A stretch of DNA of 64,000 nt. Origin: Coniella vitis (Eukaryota; Ascomycota; Sordariomycetes; Diaporthales; Schizoparmaceae). Of this stretch, positions 11,901 through 26,903 are shown piece by piece. The notes beneath the pieces were generated by a model. That model saw nothing but the letters and a program-made list of their open reading frames with translations, searched no databases and was not told the origin of the DNA. Where the stretch lies: the NCBI GenBank assembly GCA_011317545.1, contig WUJK01000007.1, forward strand, positions 2,480,001 through 2,544,000. The letters run 5' to 3'. A program made the translations under genes and the position numbers. Position 1 is the first letter of the stretch. Every line of letters begins with the position of its first letter.

Positions 11901-14900
11901 GCACAGCCCCGGAGAGCATTCCTGAAGGTCTCGTGGCTCAACAGGCAGAAGGCAAGCCACATCTTTTGACTGCCAATATCACGACAAATCCCAGTATTGG
12001 CTCCCCCGCTGCCCTGGCCGCCCGGCGATGGTCCAGACCAATTACGGGACGGCCCCATACGAAAACGGTCTAGCCTCATGGCGCCTTGCTGAAAAGTTGG
12101 TCATCAATGACGTCGAGCCGCGTTTCACTCATTCGGCCGTCATCGAACGCAATGCTGCTCAATCGAAGGACGACGACCCCGGCTGTCCGCAAAGGACTGT
12201 CTGTCGGCCCCGCTTCTGTGTTTTATAAGGTGGGCCTCACGCGGGCGCTGTCAAGCGAATTTCACCACAAAAGCCGCCTCCACCCCCGGGAAGCCCCACT
12301 GGGGGGACGCTGTTATTCTTTTGAATTTTTTTGTGTGATCCCCTTGGGGCGGTTCGTCTCTTTTAGTTCTTGCCCATGGGGTTGAAGAGCGCGGGTTTAG
12401 CTGACAGATTGCAGCACTGTATGGGGTCAATATGGGGTTCCTGCAACGACATTCGTGAGGAAAGCCAAGATGAGATTCTGCGACCAGACACCGGTTGATG
12501 CCAACGAGAGCACACAACCAGCACCCACATATGTTGTAGTGTATCGCTATGTGCATTCGTACATAGTATGCAGTGTGAGATTTGAGTGGGCCAGTTCTAA
12601 CGTATTATACGGGTGCATTGGCCAGCAGCCAAAGCACACCAAGGCGGCTCTGCGTCGCTCATCCGATCGCACCGCCACAAGCTTCTCAACAAAATACACA
12701 ATCAATGAGCGATGCATCCCTGTCTGTTCTGGGGAATTCCAAGGTCGCATGCCTTTGCTTCACCTCACAGCAGCGCATCCCGCGGCGCTTTTCTCCAGGT
12801 GACGAGGCTTTTCTTTGAAGAAGTAATCTCCGACCTGCGCGACCTTGTCATCCTGTTGCCGCTTGGCACACAAGAGGATCCATTCTTGGGCGCCTCGTCT
12901 CGTCTGACCTCAGCAGGCTGAAGCTCCCAGATCGCATGGGGGCCAGCCTATGGAGAGCCTCTTCCTTCTGGTTCTTGTGTGTGCGATCCCGTCTCAGCTG
13001 ACCTCCGGTCATGGTCAATGACGTACATGCCAGCCGTGAATTCGAAAGATGAATCCGCCTCATTTGGGTCTCCACGATGAAACAAGGAAGCACGGAATCA
13101 CTCACGATTTGGGGCGGGCGCAGGCCGTATGCTTCGGTGCTTAGGTCCAAGACAAATATGAGCTGGACCATCGACGATGCAGGTCTTTCTGCGCACGGGC
13201 GTGTATTTCCTCGGCTCGCGTTGTGGCTCCCAAGAAAGGAAGGTACTTTGCATCTCTTACATGCACATACAAAACCACACTCTCACCGTGGTTCATACCT
13301 GACGATGGGCCCTCCCCCCAGGGGGCGGGGGCCGGCTTATAATCCAAGTACTATGTGTGGCTTCTGGAACATGCCCCAAAAAGAAGAAAAGGTTCTGTAT
13401 CAGCGGTGACCGCCTTTCAACCGATCTGCAAGATGCTATTCAGCAAATTGGGGCCGCGAGATCTGGTTGTGTCGAATTTTCCAACTACAAAACCATGCCC
13501 CCAAAGTTGTCGATCCCAAGGCAGTTGGATGCTGTACCTGGGCAGCTGGGGCCGAACATAATCCGTGTCTGGCTATGATCAGCCATGCATGCGCCGAGAG
13601 AAACCTAACCTTGTCTGCTGCTGTCCGTTTGTTCAATTTGTCGGTCTGCAACCCTGGTTGTTAGTTCGTTCGGACGCGGGCTCTCTGTGCCACCAGGCCT
13701 CCTCGACCACCGCGAATGTATTCGTGAGGGCACTATGGACATGAAGGCTTTGCAGCAAGAAGCAAGTGGCTTTTACACAACATCCCAGACTGGAACATGT
13801 GACCATAATTCTTGGCCGTGATCTTCAGGGTCAACTCTACGGGCAACAAGTATGCCCCAGAAGCGTGTCGCTCAACACCATGAATGGAAGCAAGCATGTT
13901 GCCCTCTCCCTCCCTGTCCTGAGAAAAGTTTCCCGTAGCGTTGATTTGCGCCTCTCGGCCCGGCGCGACCTTGAGTCAGCGCACACTAATGTACTATGGG
14001 AAGTGCGATCAATAATGATTTGTCTTGAAGAAAGGAAAAGCTTGTCCTGGTTGGTCGGTCTTTGCTTTGGTGGTATACTATGTACGAGTAAGCAAACCTT
14101 TCTCCGATTTTGCCATCCACCTCCGAGAGGGTCGGGTAGATTTGAGTTGCAGGTTTGTTCATCAACCTGGGCCTGATGAAGCCCTCACTAATGACCATTG
14201 GATATTGTAGTATTACAGGGTTGCTCCAGGTTCTCTATAGAGCTCACGCGGTCATCCCCAAGCTTTGTTGAAGGTTGGACTTAACCCACCTTGGCTGGGT
14301 GAGCGCGTTTTCACACGACGATTGCCCCGTGACAGCAAGAAGACCTACCGAAGGGGGAGGCGGGGGGTTGTGGATCTGTTGCATCAAACCAGATGGCCAT
14401 GCAACATGCATGTGCGTACGTACGACACAGCAAAGCTACGAGTATGGCTCTGTCCACCCACCATGCAGCAGAGGAAGTCTTTCAACGGTGTTGTCTACCA
14501 CTACAATACCAGTCTGGAAAGCAAGGCCCCCCGTTGGGTGTTTTTTTTTGGGGGGGGGGGGGACTGTATTGTTGCACTCTACTCTCTCCGTCCCTCCCTC
14601 CCTTTTTCTTTTCGTTCTTTTCGACCTCTCCTTGCTCACAGTGTGATATCTACATTCGGGCCTCCAGGCACTTCCCCAGCCCGTTCCGTTCATATTTCAT
14701 CCTGAGCTATAATCGTCCTGCCGTGATGCGAACTACACTAGCTACTCGGGTGGAAGTAGGAGTGGCAGAAGGGCACATTTTGGTTGTGTGAGCTGCTAGA
14801 AAGCTAATGGTTGAATGGCCAGATTCTTTTAGCTCAGGAGAACGTGTTACTTCCTGTTTAGCGGCGCAGCCCATTTTACTATTTTTGGTGATACAAGAGA

Positions 14901-16690
14901 GAGGTCGATGCGGCGGGATCCAAGTAAGTGCCAGGTGGCTTGCGTGGTAAGATCCGGGTGTCTAATTTGTTTTTTCTTTTCTTCTTTCTTCGTTTTCTTC
15001 TCTTTACACCAGGGGCGTATGTCTCTAATATCTCTTGTGCGCGCGCGGATACACACACACTATCTTCAGGTTTCTTCGTCGTCAGAAAGCTCGCTTCATC
15101 TCAACGTGGGTGGCGAAGAGGGGGGATGACTTAAAACCTGATGGCTTGGTTATGTTCTTTTTTTTTTTTTTTGGCTGCTCTTTTGGAGGGGGCCATGTCG
15201 TTACAATTGCACCGGCATGCCATTGGGTCATGGTAGCACATCTGGGATTCCTCTGTTGTTGTCTTGATGCGGGGGATATGCCTCTGGCCGGCCTGTGAGG
15301 TGGTGAAGGGCCATTGATTGGGTCTTGGCAAGGAAAAAGGGAGGAGAGGGGGAAAGAAACAAAAAAAGTTTCGGCCGGAGAGCACTTCATCCCCCCAGTT
15401 CAGATTGTATCTCTGGACCTCGACAACGTCGGACAGCATGACTGTGGCGGACAGGTCATCCGCAGCAGATTCAGATAACGTTTTTGTGTTGCCCACCTGC
15501 TGTATCCCTTCCTCTCCCCCCTCTTACCTTTTCCGCTGCCATCTTTGGTTGTGACGTCCAACCCCAAGGAAGCATCGGGTGAGACTATGGGACGGTGCCA
15601 TGTACCCCAGACGGAGCTACGATCTCCATGGCCCAGACTAGAAGGGGAAAAAAGCCAAGTCCCAAAAGCCCCAATGGGGGGGAAAACAAGAGACCGGGCT
15701 GCTGGATGGGCTCGTCAAGTGACCTGCTGTTCATGCTGTGCGTCGCTTTTTTTATTTATTTTTATTTCTCTTTTCCTTTTTCCCATGTTCCCGTCCGTTC
15801 GATACTTTATTTTCCCCCACCCCCACCCCCTCCCCGCCCTTTTCTCCCCTTTCCCACCCCGCATATTGGCTTGGGCGCCCGGCGTTGCAGGGAAAGGTGA
15901 GGGCCCAAGAAGAACTTGTGTGTTTGGTTTGGGCTGACAGGTGTGTGGAGCCAAGACGCGAGCGATGGGGTCGAGGCTCCTCTTGAAGTTTCGGGGGGGG
16001 AGGGGGGAGAAGACGGAAAAAGTAAAGAGAAGGCAGGTAGGTAGGTTGTCGTTGATGATGATGTCGCGATGCACTTCTTACGAGCGACTAACCACAGTCT
16101 TTGTGTGAATCTATGTCTGTATGTATGTCTGTTTGTTATGTCTGAAGAATCGTCGCCGCCGCCGTCCGCCACCCGAGAGAACCAGCCAACTAGTCCCTTC
16201 GCATAGCCCTCTCGGAGGAAATCTGGAGAGGTGTAACCTCTTTATGATATTGGATGTTGGTGTTTTTGGTCTCCGTCTAGCCTCCCCAAGTTTGCCATCT
16301 GCCACGCAACCCCACCCCTTGCGAATGGAACGTTTGATGGGGGAGGAGATGGGCGGGGGGGGATGGATGGGTTAGTTTCCACCCATGCCTCAAAGCCCGA
16401 AAGGAACCCCCCGATCCTTTTACGCCTCCGTCTCCGCCTCGCTCTCTCTTCCCCTCAAAAACCCCCCCTCTCTTTCTTGGATCGCAAAAGGGAAGAATTC
16501 TCGCTGCAAGACGGGGACGAAGAGGGGGTGGGAGCGTGTTGTCCCGGGCTTTTCCCCCCCATCTCTTTCCTTACCATGGTACGCAGTGTTTGATAGTTAT
16601 TTACCGAGGCACGCTGAAAGGCAAAGGCTCACGCGAGAAGTCTCTTGATGTGCGCCGTTTTTCTTGTTATGGTTTGTGGGACCTTGTTAG
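8913..16690. other. Gene-poor region, middle part
   Basis: I find no gene I can support. Pyrimidine-rich tracts on the plus strand become frequent after about 14.5 kb (for example 14590-14640, 14970-15005, 15745-15860). The TACTATGTA-type motif recurs (9251, 9485, 9895, 12560, 14072). A microsatellite of CA then CT dinucleotides lies at 10550-10580. Confidence 0.55.
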
Positions 16691-16695
16691 AGCTT

Positions 16696-16833
<138 letters not shown>

Positions 16834-17462
16834 CTAGCTGTCTATACAAGAAAAACTGCCGGGCGCATGAGGCCGGAGAAAAAAGAAAAAGAAGGAAGAA
16901 GAAGAATACGAGATGAGGCGAATGTTCGATGCGATGCAATGCAATGCATGCACGTCAATCTCTCTCTCTCTTTTGTGGCGATGTTTTCCTCTTTTTTTTA
17001 TATATATAAAAAGATCTCTACCTACCATGGGGTGTTGGGGGGAGGGACTGAAATTCTCCGTGGTGTGGGTCCAGAGTGGCGTGAGGTGTTTGGGAGGAGG
17101 GGATCTCTTTTTTATTTTGTTTTGTTTTTCTTCTTGTTTTTCCCCCCTCTTTTGTTTGGTCATTTTGTTATTCATTTCTGGGCTTCTATCCTTTAGAGAT
17201 AGGGATGAGACGGACGGACGGATGGAGTGATTGGGTAAGCCTTCTTCAAGTGAAGAGGACGGAGAAGGAGGGTAGTTGTGGTTCCATTGAAACACAAGGG
17301 CTGGCTACCCACGAAGGATACGAGTGTATCTGGATGCCATTTTCGGTTGACGATGCAATGCATTGCGTCAACCAACAAGCCGTCGTCGAGTTAGAGCTTA
17401 CCACCACGACGGCCGGTGAGGATGTCAAGGGGTTTTACTTCTTTTCTTCTACGACGAGATAG

Positions 17463-17511
17463 TGGCGGTGGTGGTGGTGGTGGTGGTGGTGGTGATGATG
17501 ATGATGATGAT
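17463..17511. repeat. (GGT)n-(GAT)n compound microsatellite
   Basis: GGT/GTG repeats pass directly into GAT repeats over roughly 49 nt. No coding frame through it is credible. Confidence 0.9.
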
Positions 17512-20500
17512 AGTTGCTCATGTTCTAGACAATGCGTGGTGAGTATCCGAAGGGATTTTCTTTTCTCTTTCTTCTTTTTTTTTCTCTCACGCTATTTTCT
17601 TTGGCCCAAGCGAGGACCAAGATTACGGAAAGCTGCCTTGGTACTCACTCTGTGCTTTCTAGTGCCACCATCAAGGAGCGATGGGTGGGGTTATCTATCT
17701 GTCTTTCTTTGCAAGAGTGTCTTTTTCCTACCTACGTTAGTAATTCTGTTCGTGCCCGGACAGTGAGGGCCGCGGGAATCTTTGAAGCAGCTTGAGAAGG
17801 AGGAGGCTTCTTTTTGTGCGCCGACTTCATCTTTCTTTTTCTATCTAGATAGACCCCATTGGACTGTTAGGAATTATACCACCACCACCCTGCCCGCACG
17901 CACGCACGCACGGCCATCATCCCATTCTCATGTTGTTTCAAATGCAGAAACGGCAGAAAAAAAGACCGCAAATCTCAAAGATTCGTATTTTTTCACCTTA
18001 TCGTCGCCCCCCCGCGTGTGTCGAACGATGACGCGTAACGCTCAGGTTCAAAACCCTCAAGCTTTGGGGGGGGGGGTGTTTGTGTAACGACGACGACGAT
18101 GCAGAAGAGCAGAGATGGGAAGAGGAAATGCCCGTCCGTAGTGGAGGGAAAAGCAGAAAGGGTGTGTGTGTGTGTGTTTGTGTGTGTGTTCTTGGCCAAG
18201 ACTGGATCTTTCTTCTTTTGTTTCGTTGTTGGTTTCAACTGAGGGACTTTGTCTATTCGAACGAACAAATGGACGAAGGAGTTTGTTTGGGTTTTTGGAT
18301 GTGGTGAGGTGAGATGCGAGGTATAGAGGACTTTTCTCTTCTCTGAGAGTAGATGGGGGTGGTTTCTTTTCCGTCCTGCAAGAATTCCCGCATAGGGGTC
18401 CTGGAGCAGGAGTGGTGGTGTCGTGTAGTGATGATGATGGGGGGTTTGTGATCAAGCGAGCAAGCAAGCGGCCGTGGGCCGAAATGGGTAGGGTACATAC
18501 AGCAAGGGGCCAAGGCAAGCAGGAGAGTTGATATGTCCGAACGCCGTTTTTTTTGCTGCCAACAGTGAGGCTTGGGAGGGGTCCAGGTGGAGAGGAAACA
18601 CACAAGACACCCGGACAGGTTGAAAGTACCGGAAACATGCACAGCACTGGGCTCTCGATAATGGGGCTTCGACAGTTTCCTGGAAGGGGGGTGTGAATAT
18701 GTAAAGTACTATGTATGGAAGGATGGAGGGTGAATGAAAAAGGGTGGAGGGCAGCGGACGATGCAGCAAAGAAGGAAGAGAAAGAAAAAAAAAAGAGTAT
18801 ATGCAGCCCACCAAAACAAGACAAGCAAAAAAGTGCTTCCTTCAAGGGTCTAGTCTGCAGTGCTACTATAGTACCAGCAAGCACCGAATCCCAGATATTG
18901 CCCTCTTGAGAATAGATATCTCACAGAGCTTGCTTGGGCCGTCTTTCTCCTCGCACTGTGGGCAGAGTTTACGCTCTTTGTCGTAGGACCAAAAAAACCA
19001 ACGAACTACTGCTGCTGTGTATTTGTCCCCTTCTCCTCGGTTGTCGTCGTTGTCTTCAGCCCCGGCGAATTAGACAAGCACGGGACACTCAGACCTCCTC
19101 TCCCCCTCCTCCCCAGCCGTGCGCCAGACTCCCCAGACTTTTTCTGAGACCTGGGGATGCACGGATCGAAGGCTACTACTGGGCAATACGTACCACACTT
19201 GTTGCGTGATCATCTTGGACTCTTTCCTCTGGGGTAAAAGACGAGACACGTAGAATAATAGTACGCACGCGCGGGGTTTCTGTTACATGGTAGCTGGGAA
19301 GTGTGTGTACCTGTACATTCTGGCAGATAAGGTTTGACGCCGTTGAGAAAATCATGTCTGAGGGGCCACGGGAAAAGATAAAAGAGGTGGTTTGGTTGGC
19401 GGGTGCTCGGTAGACAGGCTGGGGCGTCCTGGTATGGGCATCTCAGGGCTGGGGATATTCGTATCTAACCCAAAGGACTGGCCCCCGAGTCGTTTACGAG
19501 AACTAAGTTGCTGAACCATGACTTTGACGTGCTCGTGTATGTATCAAGATCATCAGCCCATCTGGCGGAGGCGACTTGTTTCACTCTGGTAGAGTCTTGT
19601 CTGCCGTACATGAGATGGAAATGCAAGCACAAGCACAGGCACACAATAGAGAAACAAACGACTCCGCCCGTGCGCAACGACGGGACACGCAGAAGCGTTT
19701 CGCCAGCCAGCCGCATGCGAGCTACTATGCTAGATAACGCCAGTCCTGACTATGTGCCGTCTGGGGTGAGAGAGAGAGAGAGGGTGGCGACTTTCCCAAC
19801 AGAAAGGGGACAAAGAAAAGTTTGATTGCTTTTCCCGCAGGCTGCTGCTGCTGGGTGGTGGTGGTGAATGTTATCGACAATGATAACGCCCAATGATCCA
19901 TCTATGAACTATGATTTGCTCAGAGGGCCTGAGTTCCGGCAAAAGAAAATTAAAAAAAAAATACTAACAAGACTGGCTATGCAGACAGAAGCCTTCGAAA
20001 CGGCGAGAGATTCGGCACATCTTTCTCCAGGCAACCCTCCTTCTTTCTCTCCCTCCATGGCAAGGTCTGCTTTCAGAGCGGTGCTCTCTCGGTTTTTGCC
20101 CCGTCTCGGCCGGGTTCTGTGTTCGTCAGCATCTCGCCTTTCGGTGGTCAGGTTTGACGCCGGGCTTCTGCGGGTGGAATCTAGTGGCTCAGCCTTTTTT
20201 TTCTTTTTGCTCCCCCTTGCTATGCTACATGCGACCGGCGACTAGCAAGAAGCGGGCTACTATGGAGGTGGGCAGGAAAGTAAAGGGGGTGCCTATAAGG
20301 CAGCACAACAGTTCTTGATATTGATACACTCACTAGCATGGATGCATGTGTTGTGACTGACTGGCTGGATGGCTGGATGGAGCTCTGAATAGGCTCGAGA
20401 ACGGGGCATCTACGACACCCTGGTAGCCATCACTTTCCCGGGACAGATGAGGTGCTTCTCCGATCCAAAAAGAAGGGTCCGAGACATGCGATGAAGGGTC

Positions 20501-21470
20501 CTTTGGGGAGAGAAAAACGGTTGATTCTGTTGGCAAATGCATTCCTCACGATCCACAAACCGCCCACAGACAACTGACAACTCATGCTGGAGGGCACTAT
20601 GCTATATAGTTTGTGGTTAAAGCCATGGCATGTCGTTGATGTGGTCTTGGGCAGATTCTCCACCAGACCCACGCACAGGAAAAGTATAATAAGCACCGTC
20701 TTGTTGCTCCACATGGCGCTTTTTTTTTTTTGGGTATACCATACCACACAGTACTGTCGTACGTCTCCAGAGTCTACAAAATGGGCGAGGCCGTTGGCTG
20801 TTGGTTTCTATCCACTCTGTGTGTGCTTTATGGAGGAGGGGGGGGGGTGGTCCTCTTCGTCCCCGTCGTCGTCGTCGCTCATCCGTCCCCCCATCACAGG
20901 CACACTTTGGCGTTTGCTCCACAAGTTGATCTGCATCCCTCCACTTCCCCCATTTCCCCGGCCTGCTGTCTGGTCGTTTACCCGGGCTCCACTTGGATTC
21001 AGGCCCAGGCTCAGCCCTTGCTGCAGATCTCGTCAGGCTTATTAGTCAAGTGTGGCTGTGAGGAGGAGTAAAGAGAACAAGAGAGATGGCGGGCTGTTTT
21101 CTCGGCATTGGCAACACGGACAAGACCACAACAGAGCACTGTGCAAGAGGGCAGATAAAGCACACGAGCACATGATACGTGCGGATTTGTTCGGGGGACC
21201 GGGAGATGACGACGACGACAACGACAACGACAACGACAACGATACGACGCCGGCCGTAAGGTTACTGTGAGATATAGATGCTGCTTTGGCAAGGCCTTGT
21301 GCAGGGGACGCACGCTGATGATTATCAGAACATGCCCAAACAGGGACGCTGCAGCGAGTGCACTCTGCAGCAGCCACCAGGCCTGGAAGGAGGAGTGCTG
21401 TGTATGCAAAGCAGAGAATCCAGAACCTCTCCTTCTTCTTCCCTTTGCGTTTGCTTGGTTCTGGCTGGCT

Positions 21471-21494
21471 GGCTGACTGACTGACTGACTGACT
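21471..21494. repeat. (CTGA)n / (GGCT)n tetranucleotide repeat
   Basis: Several GGCT units are followed by six CTGA/GACT units. The array sits in the gene-poor region. Confidence 0.85.
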
Positions 21495-24400
21495 CAAGAA
21501 GCCCCTCGTCCACTTGGACCTGTACGTACATTGCTGCAGCGCGCATATACGGCCAAGGAGAGAGAGAGGGAGAAGACCAAAAGCGAACGCTATGCAAGCC
21601 CCAAGGGGGCGAGTGTTTTGGATATCGCAAGCCACATCAAATCACCCACACCTGCAGGCTCTCGCTGCAACCGCGCGTGCATGGTGGCGCCCAATGCCAA
21701 CACCTGCAGCTGAATTCCGAGGGTTCCATTGTTGGTTGACACTCTACAATAGGACAAACGCTGTCTATTAGTCACAATATTCCGATGCCAGTGGTGGTGT
21801 GCTCAAGTCAGAGAGAGGGTGGGAGGGAAAGAGAAAAGAAAAGAAAAGACATATTCCCGGCGTCCTTCTTGTTGGATGCTTTAATGGGCTGCTGCTTGCT
21901 TGGCATAATGCAACCCATCCCATCAAACAGCCCACCTTGGCCTTGCATTATCTCTAGAGATTCTATCTTGTTCGCCTCCGTCTCTGGCCGTCGCCTCGCG
22001 TGTTCGCGCTCTTGTCGGCCCGCCCGCCACCGGTTCGGGCTGTGTGCATATAAAATCTATCCAGGAGAGTTGCCTCCTCCTCCTGTAGACAGGAGGGTAA
22101 TGGAGGGTATTGTATGCGTAATATAGCGATGAATACTCCTTGAGATGTGCGGCTGTTCTGATTACAAGATTGTAGTAAAAGCGGAAAGTAATAGAAATGT
22201 CTTCCTTTCACATGGCGGTCCATGATCAATGTCTGTGGCAACCAACGCTCCGCCACACACACACACACACGGTTTGACAGCCAGCCCTCTCGCTGGCACA
22301 GGGCTCGTTGCTCAACACTTTCTTCTCTTTGGGTGACGCAAGAACTTGGGGGGGTGCTGCTACTTGGTCATGGTCTGTCAACCGCTCCGCTCATCCTCCC
22401 CTCCCCTTGACATCACTCTCTCCTGAGATCTTCACATCGTGCTGTTACAGTCGTAAGCCCCCAAGACGTGGCATGTCTTCCATATTGGTAGATCAGGTAG
22501 ATGTACACTAAAGAACATATTCACAGCTTTTCCTTTCCCCCGCCCCTCCTCGCCCAGCAAATTGAATAGTTCCAAGGGTCTAGACTTTTTTTTTTTTTTT
22601 TTTTCTTTTCTCTCCCCGGCGCGCAGCACACACACACACCGTAGAGTCCCTGCATGTCTCTGATACTATCCTGTCATATCGGGGGCGGACTCTTCTCTCT
22701 TGCAGCCCCCTTATTGGACAATGAAGGACCCTGAAATCTTGCTTTTTCGGTGGTTTGTCGACTTGTTCCTCCTTTTTCTTTTCGGGAAGCCCTTTCCTCT
22801 TAGCGCCTCCTGCTGCATGCCGCCTTGTGCAGGATGAAAGAACATTTTTTTTAAAAAAAAAAAAAAAAAACTTCACAAGGGTTCTCCTCGGGTTTGGACG
22901 GGTAGGCTGTGGTTCGCATTGTATTCGCTAGAGTCTTTTTTTTTTTTTTTTAACTCGCAAACTGAGATCATAAAGCACAAGGAAAACGGGACGCGATCAC
23001 CCAAGATGCCGGGCAAAAAAAAAAAAAAGGCCACGGCTCAAGACCTCTCTTCTGGTCCCTTTTTTTTTAAATATTTATTTTTTACACCCCTCGGCCTAAG
23101 CACGTCATAGCAAAGTCATGGTCGGCATCACAGGGCGCATTGCAAAACTTGTCTCCCTCCTTTTATTTTTTAAATACAGCATTTACCGCTTCTCGGCCCT
23201 TCTTGTCTATTACTTACTGTATGGGAGTAAGCTGGGCCACTGGGGCATCCTGTCGTTGACGCAATCTAGTATCTAGGTTCCGTTCCATGACGGGGGCGTT
23301 TGTGGGTTTGATATGAAAACACTGGGGGGGGTGTCGTGTAACCTTCTCTCCGATAACACAGAGAGAGAGAGCATCATACGATTTGCAAGTAATCCCATAT
23401 ACCCAACCCGCTCTTTAGCACTGTTGTACCAAGCTGGGAGAGCAAGAAAGAAACGGAGAGGGAGCAAAGTCACCAAACAAAGGCCCGAGAGAGAGAGAGA
23501 GAGAGTCTATCCCGTAGCGATGGCGAGGGTCTACATTTTGGGTGAGTCGGGCATTCTGTTACACCCAACGACAGTGATTCCATTCAGCCTGCTTATGAAT
23601 TCTTGGGATAGTGGTAACGCAGGTTTGTAATAGTGAAGTAATAGATGGTTGTCATCGTTTTCTTCATCCAAGTTCCTCTTGTAATTATGTTGTGAAAAAC
23701 AAAAAAAAAGGACACGGCTTGATGTGAAACAAGAGTCTACCGCCTTCCGTCCCTAAAACCTTCCCTTTTTCTTTTTTATTAAGCTATCCCGCGTACCACA
23801 ATGAAGATTACCTTTACTAGTATGTATTTTGACAGCACTGCTTCTAGACTGGTCCAGAGACCTTTCGCCCATTAACCTTAAATATTCGAACAAAAAGTCG
23901 AGAGAATTCCCTCCACAAGCTCTCATCCTTGAGCGTTGATTTTCCCCACTCTCTCCCCTGAGGTCTCAAGCGTGTGGGCTAGTCTCTGAAAGGGGGATTG
24001 GATCCCGTTTTCATTTCACCTGGTAAAAGAAATCCAAAAGGTATGACGTTGAAACCTCGATGCTGCTCTTTTGATCCCGACAACCCCTTGGCCCCCATCG
24101 ATGACATCTGGGGGAGGTGGGAAAAGCTTTAATCCCGTTTAGGAAACGCAGGCAAGAAGGGACGGAACGAAGAGAGATGATACACAGGTTTAAAGTATAA
24201 TGCAAAGCCCATTAAAACATGCTCTCCCCTTTGCAACGAAGTGCTTAGCTACCTTGATTGTATGGGGGTGATGCCGGGCAAAACTCGCAAACAAAAAACC
24301 CCTTTGACCACAACGTCAGGTATCGACATCATAGGCAAACCCCGGGGGGGGGGGATAGCTAAACAAACGGGCGATATTGGGAGGAAAATGACGCTCCTTT

Positions 24401-24767
24401 GAGTAGAGGTAGAGGATACTTGATGCTCTCTTTTCTCCCACACTACAACGTTTTGATATCAGTTCTATTCCCAGAACGTAGATCCCAGCAGAAACGAAAC
24501 GGATACGACGAATGGAGAACTCTTGGTGGCTGCTTGGCGCATTGGGGGAAAAGAAAAAAGAGGGTGTGGAGGACCCTGAATGATCAACCCAAAGGGCGAT
24601 CGCTAGAGATCAAGGGTAGTGAGCGATTGTTCTGGATGCTATACCGTTTTTTTTTCTTTTTGGATTTGTGCGCATAGGGTGTATTGTTCTCGCGGTGCTT
24701 GTTTGTTCAGCTCGGCGGAGGGGGGGGTGGCATGTTTGGGAACCCAGCCTTTTGAAGGCAACTCGGT

Positions 24768-24771
<4 letters not shown>

Positions 24772-24812
<41 letters not shown>
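24772..24812. repeat. (GT)n dinucleotide microsatellite
   Basis: About 20 perfect GT units. Both strands give artefactual Cys-Val or Thr-His open frames. Confidence 0.95.
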
Positions 24813-24813
<1 letters not shown>

Positions 24814-26903
24814 GGTGAAACCACCACCATCAGAGCAGATCATGCAATGTGATATCAACTTGCGGCGCGGTTGCTGCAAAGAGGGAACTTTCTAGACTTG
24901 TGTTGAGGATCAAACGGGGTGACGACCCAACTTTCACTATTTTACCATGACAACGTCAGTCTTTACTCGAGGTGGTGTATCTTGACTCTGGTCTCGTATT
25001 TGTGATATGGATTGTTTTTCGATTTCTTTCCGTCTTTCTTTTATTTTAATTTATATTATATTATTTATGACTTTTCTTTTTTCTAGAAAAAAAAGCATCA
25101 ACGTAATTTACAACCCGCCGCGTTCCATCATCATCAGATTTGCCATTTGCCATTTGCCATCGGCCTATGGCGTCAAGGCGTCTGCTCAGCACGACAGACA
25201 GGGCGTGTTAGAAGGATGCAAGGACGGGCCTTGACACTGAGACCTTGGTGGTTGTTGATTGACAGTCGGGCAACTCGTGATGACTTTACTTCATGGGAAC
25301 ATGTAGAATGCAAAGATAGTGTGCCGCACCGTCTGGTCGCTTGTTTCTTGGCAACACTGGTGGTGGTGAACCGTCCGAACTCTTGAGATAAAGCAACCTT
25401 TTTTTGTGAAACAAGATATCCTGTGGTTGCCTTATCGCGAAGCATGACAATGGGTAAATACAAACAGAAATGCTAGGCTGTTATCTCGTTGACCGTAGGG
25501 GTGAACTGAACGGAACGGCGAGGCAACTTGGTGCTGCCTCTTTTGCGGAAGGCTTATGCTCGCCGTACCCTATGTTTCCATGACCAAGAGTCAAAGACGT
25601 TGTCATTGTGTCTCTAGACAGAATGGAGCAGTATTATTCTCAAACCGTCTATGAAGACAGTTCTGACTTGACAACATGTTACTAGACTCAAAGGTATACC
25701 TGACGACGTTCAAGTCACTCGAGCATTGGACAACTTCCTATATAGAAGTCATGCAGTCACTGTCGTTTCACACGTAGTCACAATTAGTCTAGATATATAT
25801 CTCATGACTGCGTGAGTGTGAAAACTCTTGACCTGAATAGAAATCCCTTTTTTTGTTTGTTTTTCTTTGCTCGCTCCATAATGGGCTGATCAATTTCTCA
25901 CGAGAATACCTCTTGCCTCAACCTCTGCAATATTCTGAGGTTCTTGTTTCCATGCATCTCTGATACAAAATCTCAACTTGTGACTGTTATTCAACGATGC
26001 CGTGCTACTGTAATGTCCTAGCGGTGGTGTTCATGAACGGCTGCCATGATTTTCGCGGTTGGCCCCCCCATTCACTGGCCGAATTCCACTCCTCCTTGTG
26101 CAAGCCGTCACAGTCCTGACTGACGCGGTCCTTCATCACACCACCATTCTGCGCCTCAACAAAGCGCCATGTGAATGGGCGTGGGCAGTGCCTGCTGCGT
26201 GTGTGGATGGAGTGGATAGCTGATGAGCGCAACGGGCTCGTTTGCCTTGCGATCCACTGCGTCGTTTGCTCTATTCGAGCATCCTCGCGGGGACTATCGG
26301 TGGAAGATAAGGTAAGGGTCTCTGGGCATAGGGGTGCTTTATATTTGGATGCCTTTTGGAGAGTGAATATGTGTCATGCATATCACAACTGTGGTGTTTC
26401 CATTTTCCAGGCAATAGTGTCATTGGGAGTATATATATAAATATATATATGTGTGTGTGTGTGTATATAAGAGTGAGTGTAATAAACATGGATTAAAAGC
26501 AAGATCATACCAAGATTAAGACTTATTCCTTGACTGCGTATGACCATATCACCGCTTTCTTCGAGACCTTAAAATGATGACATTCGTATCGCTGTTGCTC
26601 AACGAAGGCGTAATCCACCCGCAAAACCCACATTATAATGATTTGTGACGGGATATGGGAACTCCAACAAACCGTCACGATAGCACGCGGCTAACCCTTC
26701 TATACCGAATGTTCAAAAACCAAAGTCAACACTGAGCATGACTGGTCTTTGCACATCGTCATGACGAAGTCTTGATGACGCTCGAGAGCCCAAAGTCACC
26801 ATTGCTTTGCGTTTCGACGGACTCATGCTCTTGGTTGGAAGAGCCGTGATATTCCATATGACCACCTTGCGGGATTTACCATTGCCAACTCGGTGTTGCT
26901 GCC

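Larger units (their letters stand above)
16840..26903. other. Gene-poor region, right part
   Basis: No supported gene. The stretch holds many simple repeats: GGT/GAT array at 17463-17511, CTGA repeat at 21471-21494, a GACAAC-type hexamer array at 21209-21245, (GT)n at 24772-24812, GA runs near 23489-23504, and several T or T/A runs (22583-22604, 22845-22870, 22936-22951). Open frames seen here are short and repeat-driven. Confidence 0.55.

Noticed and set aside
23160..23260. Short CTTCTCGGCC match resembling the start of U2 snRNA
   Set aside because: Similarity ends after about ten bases and the branch-site pairing region is absent.
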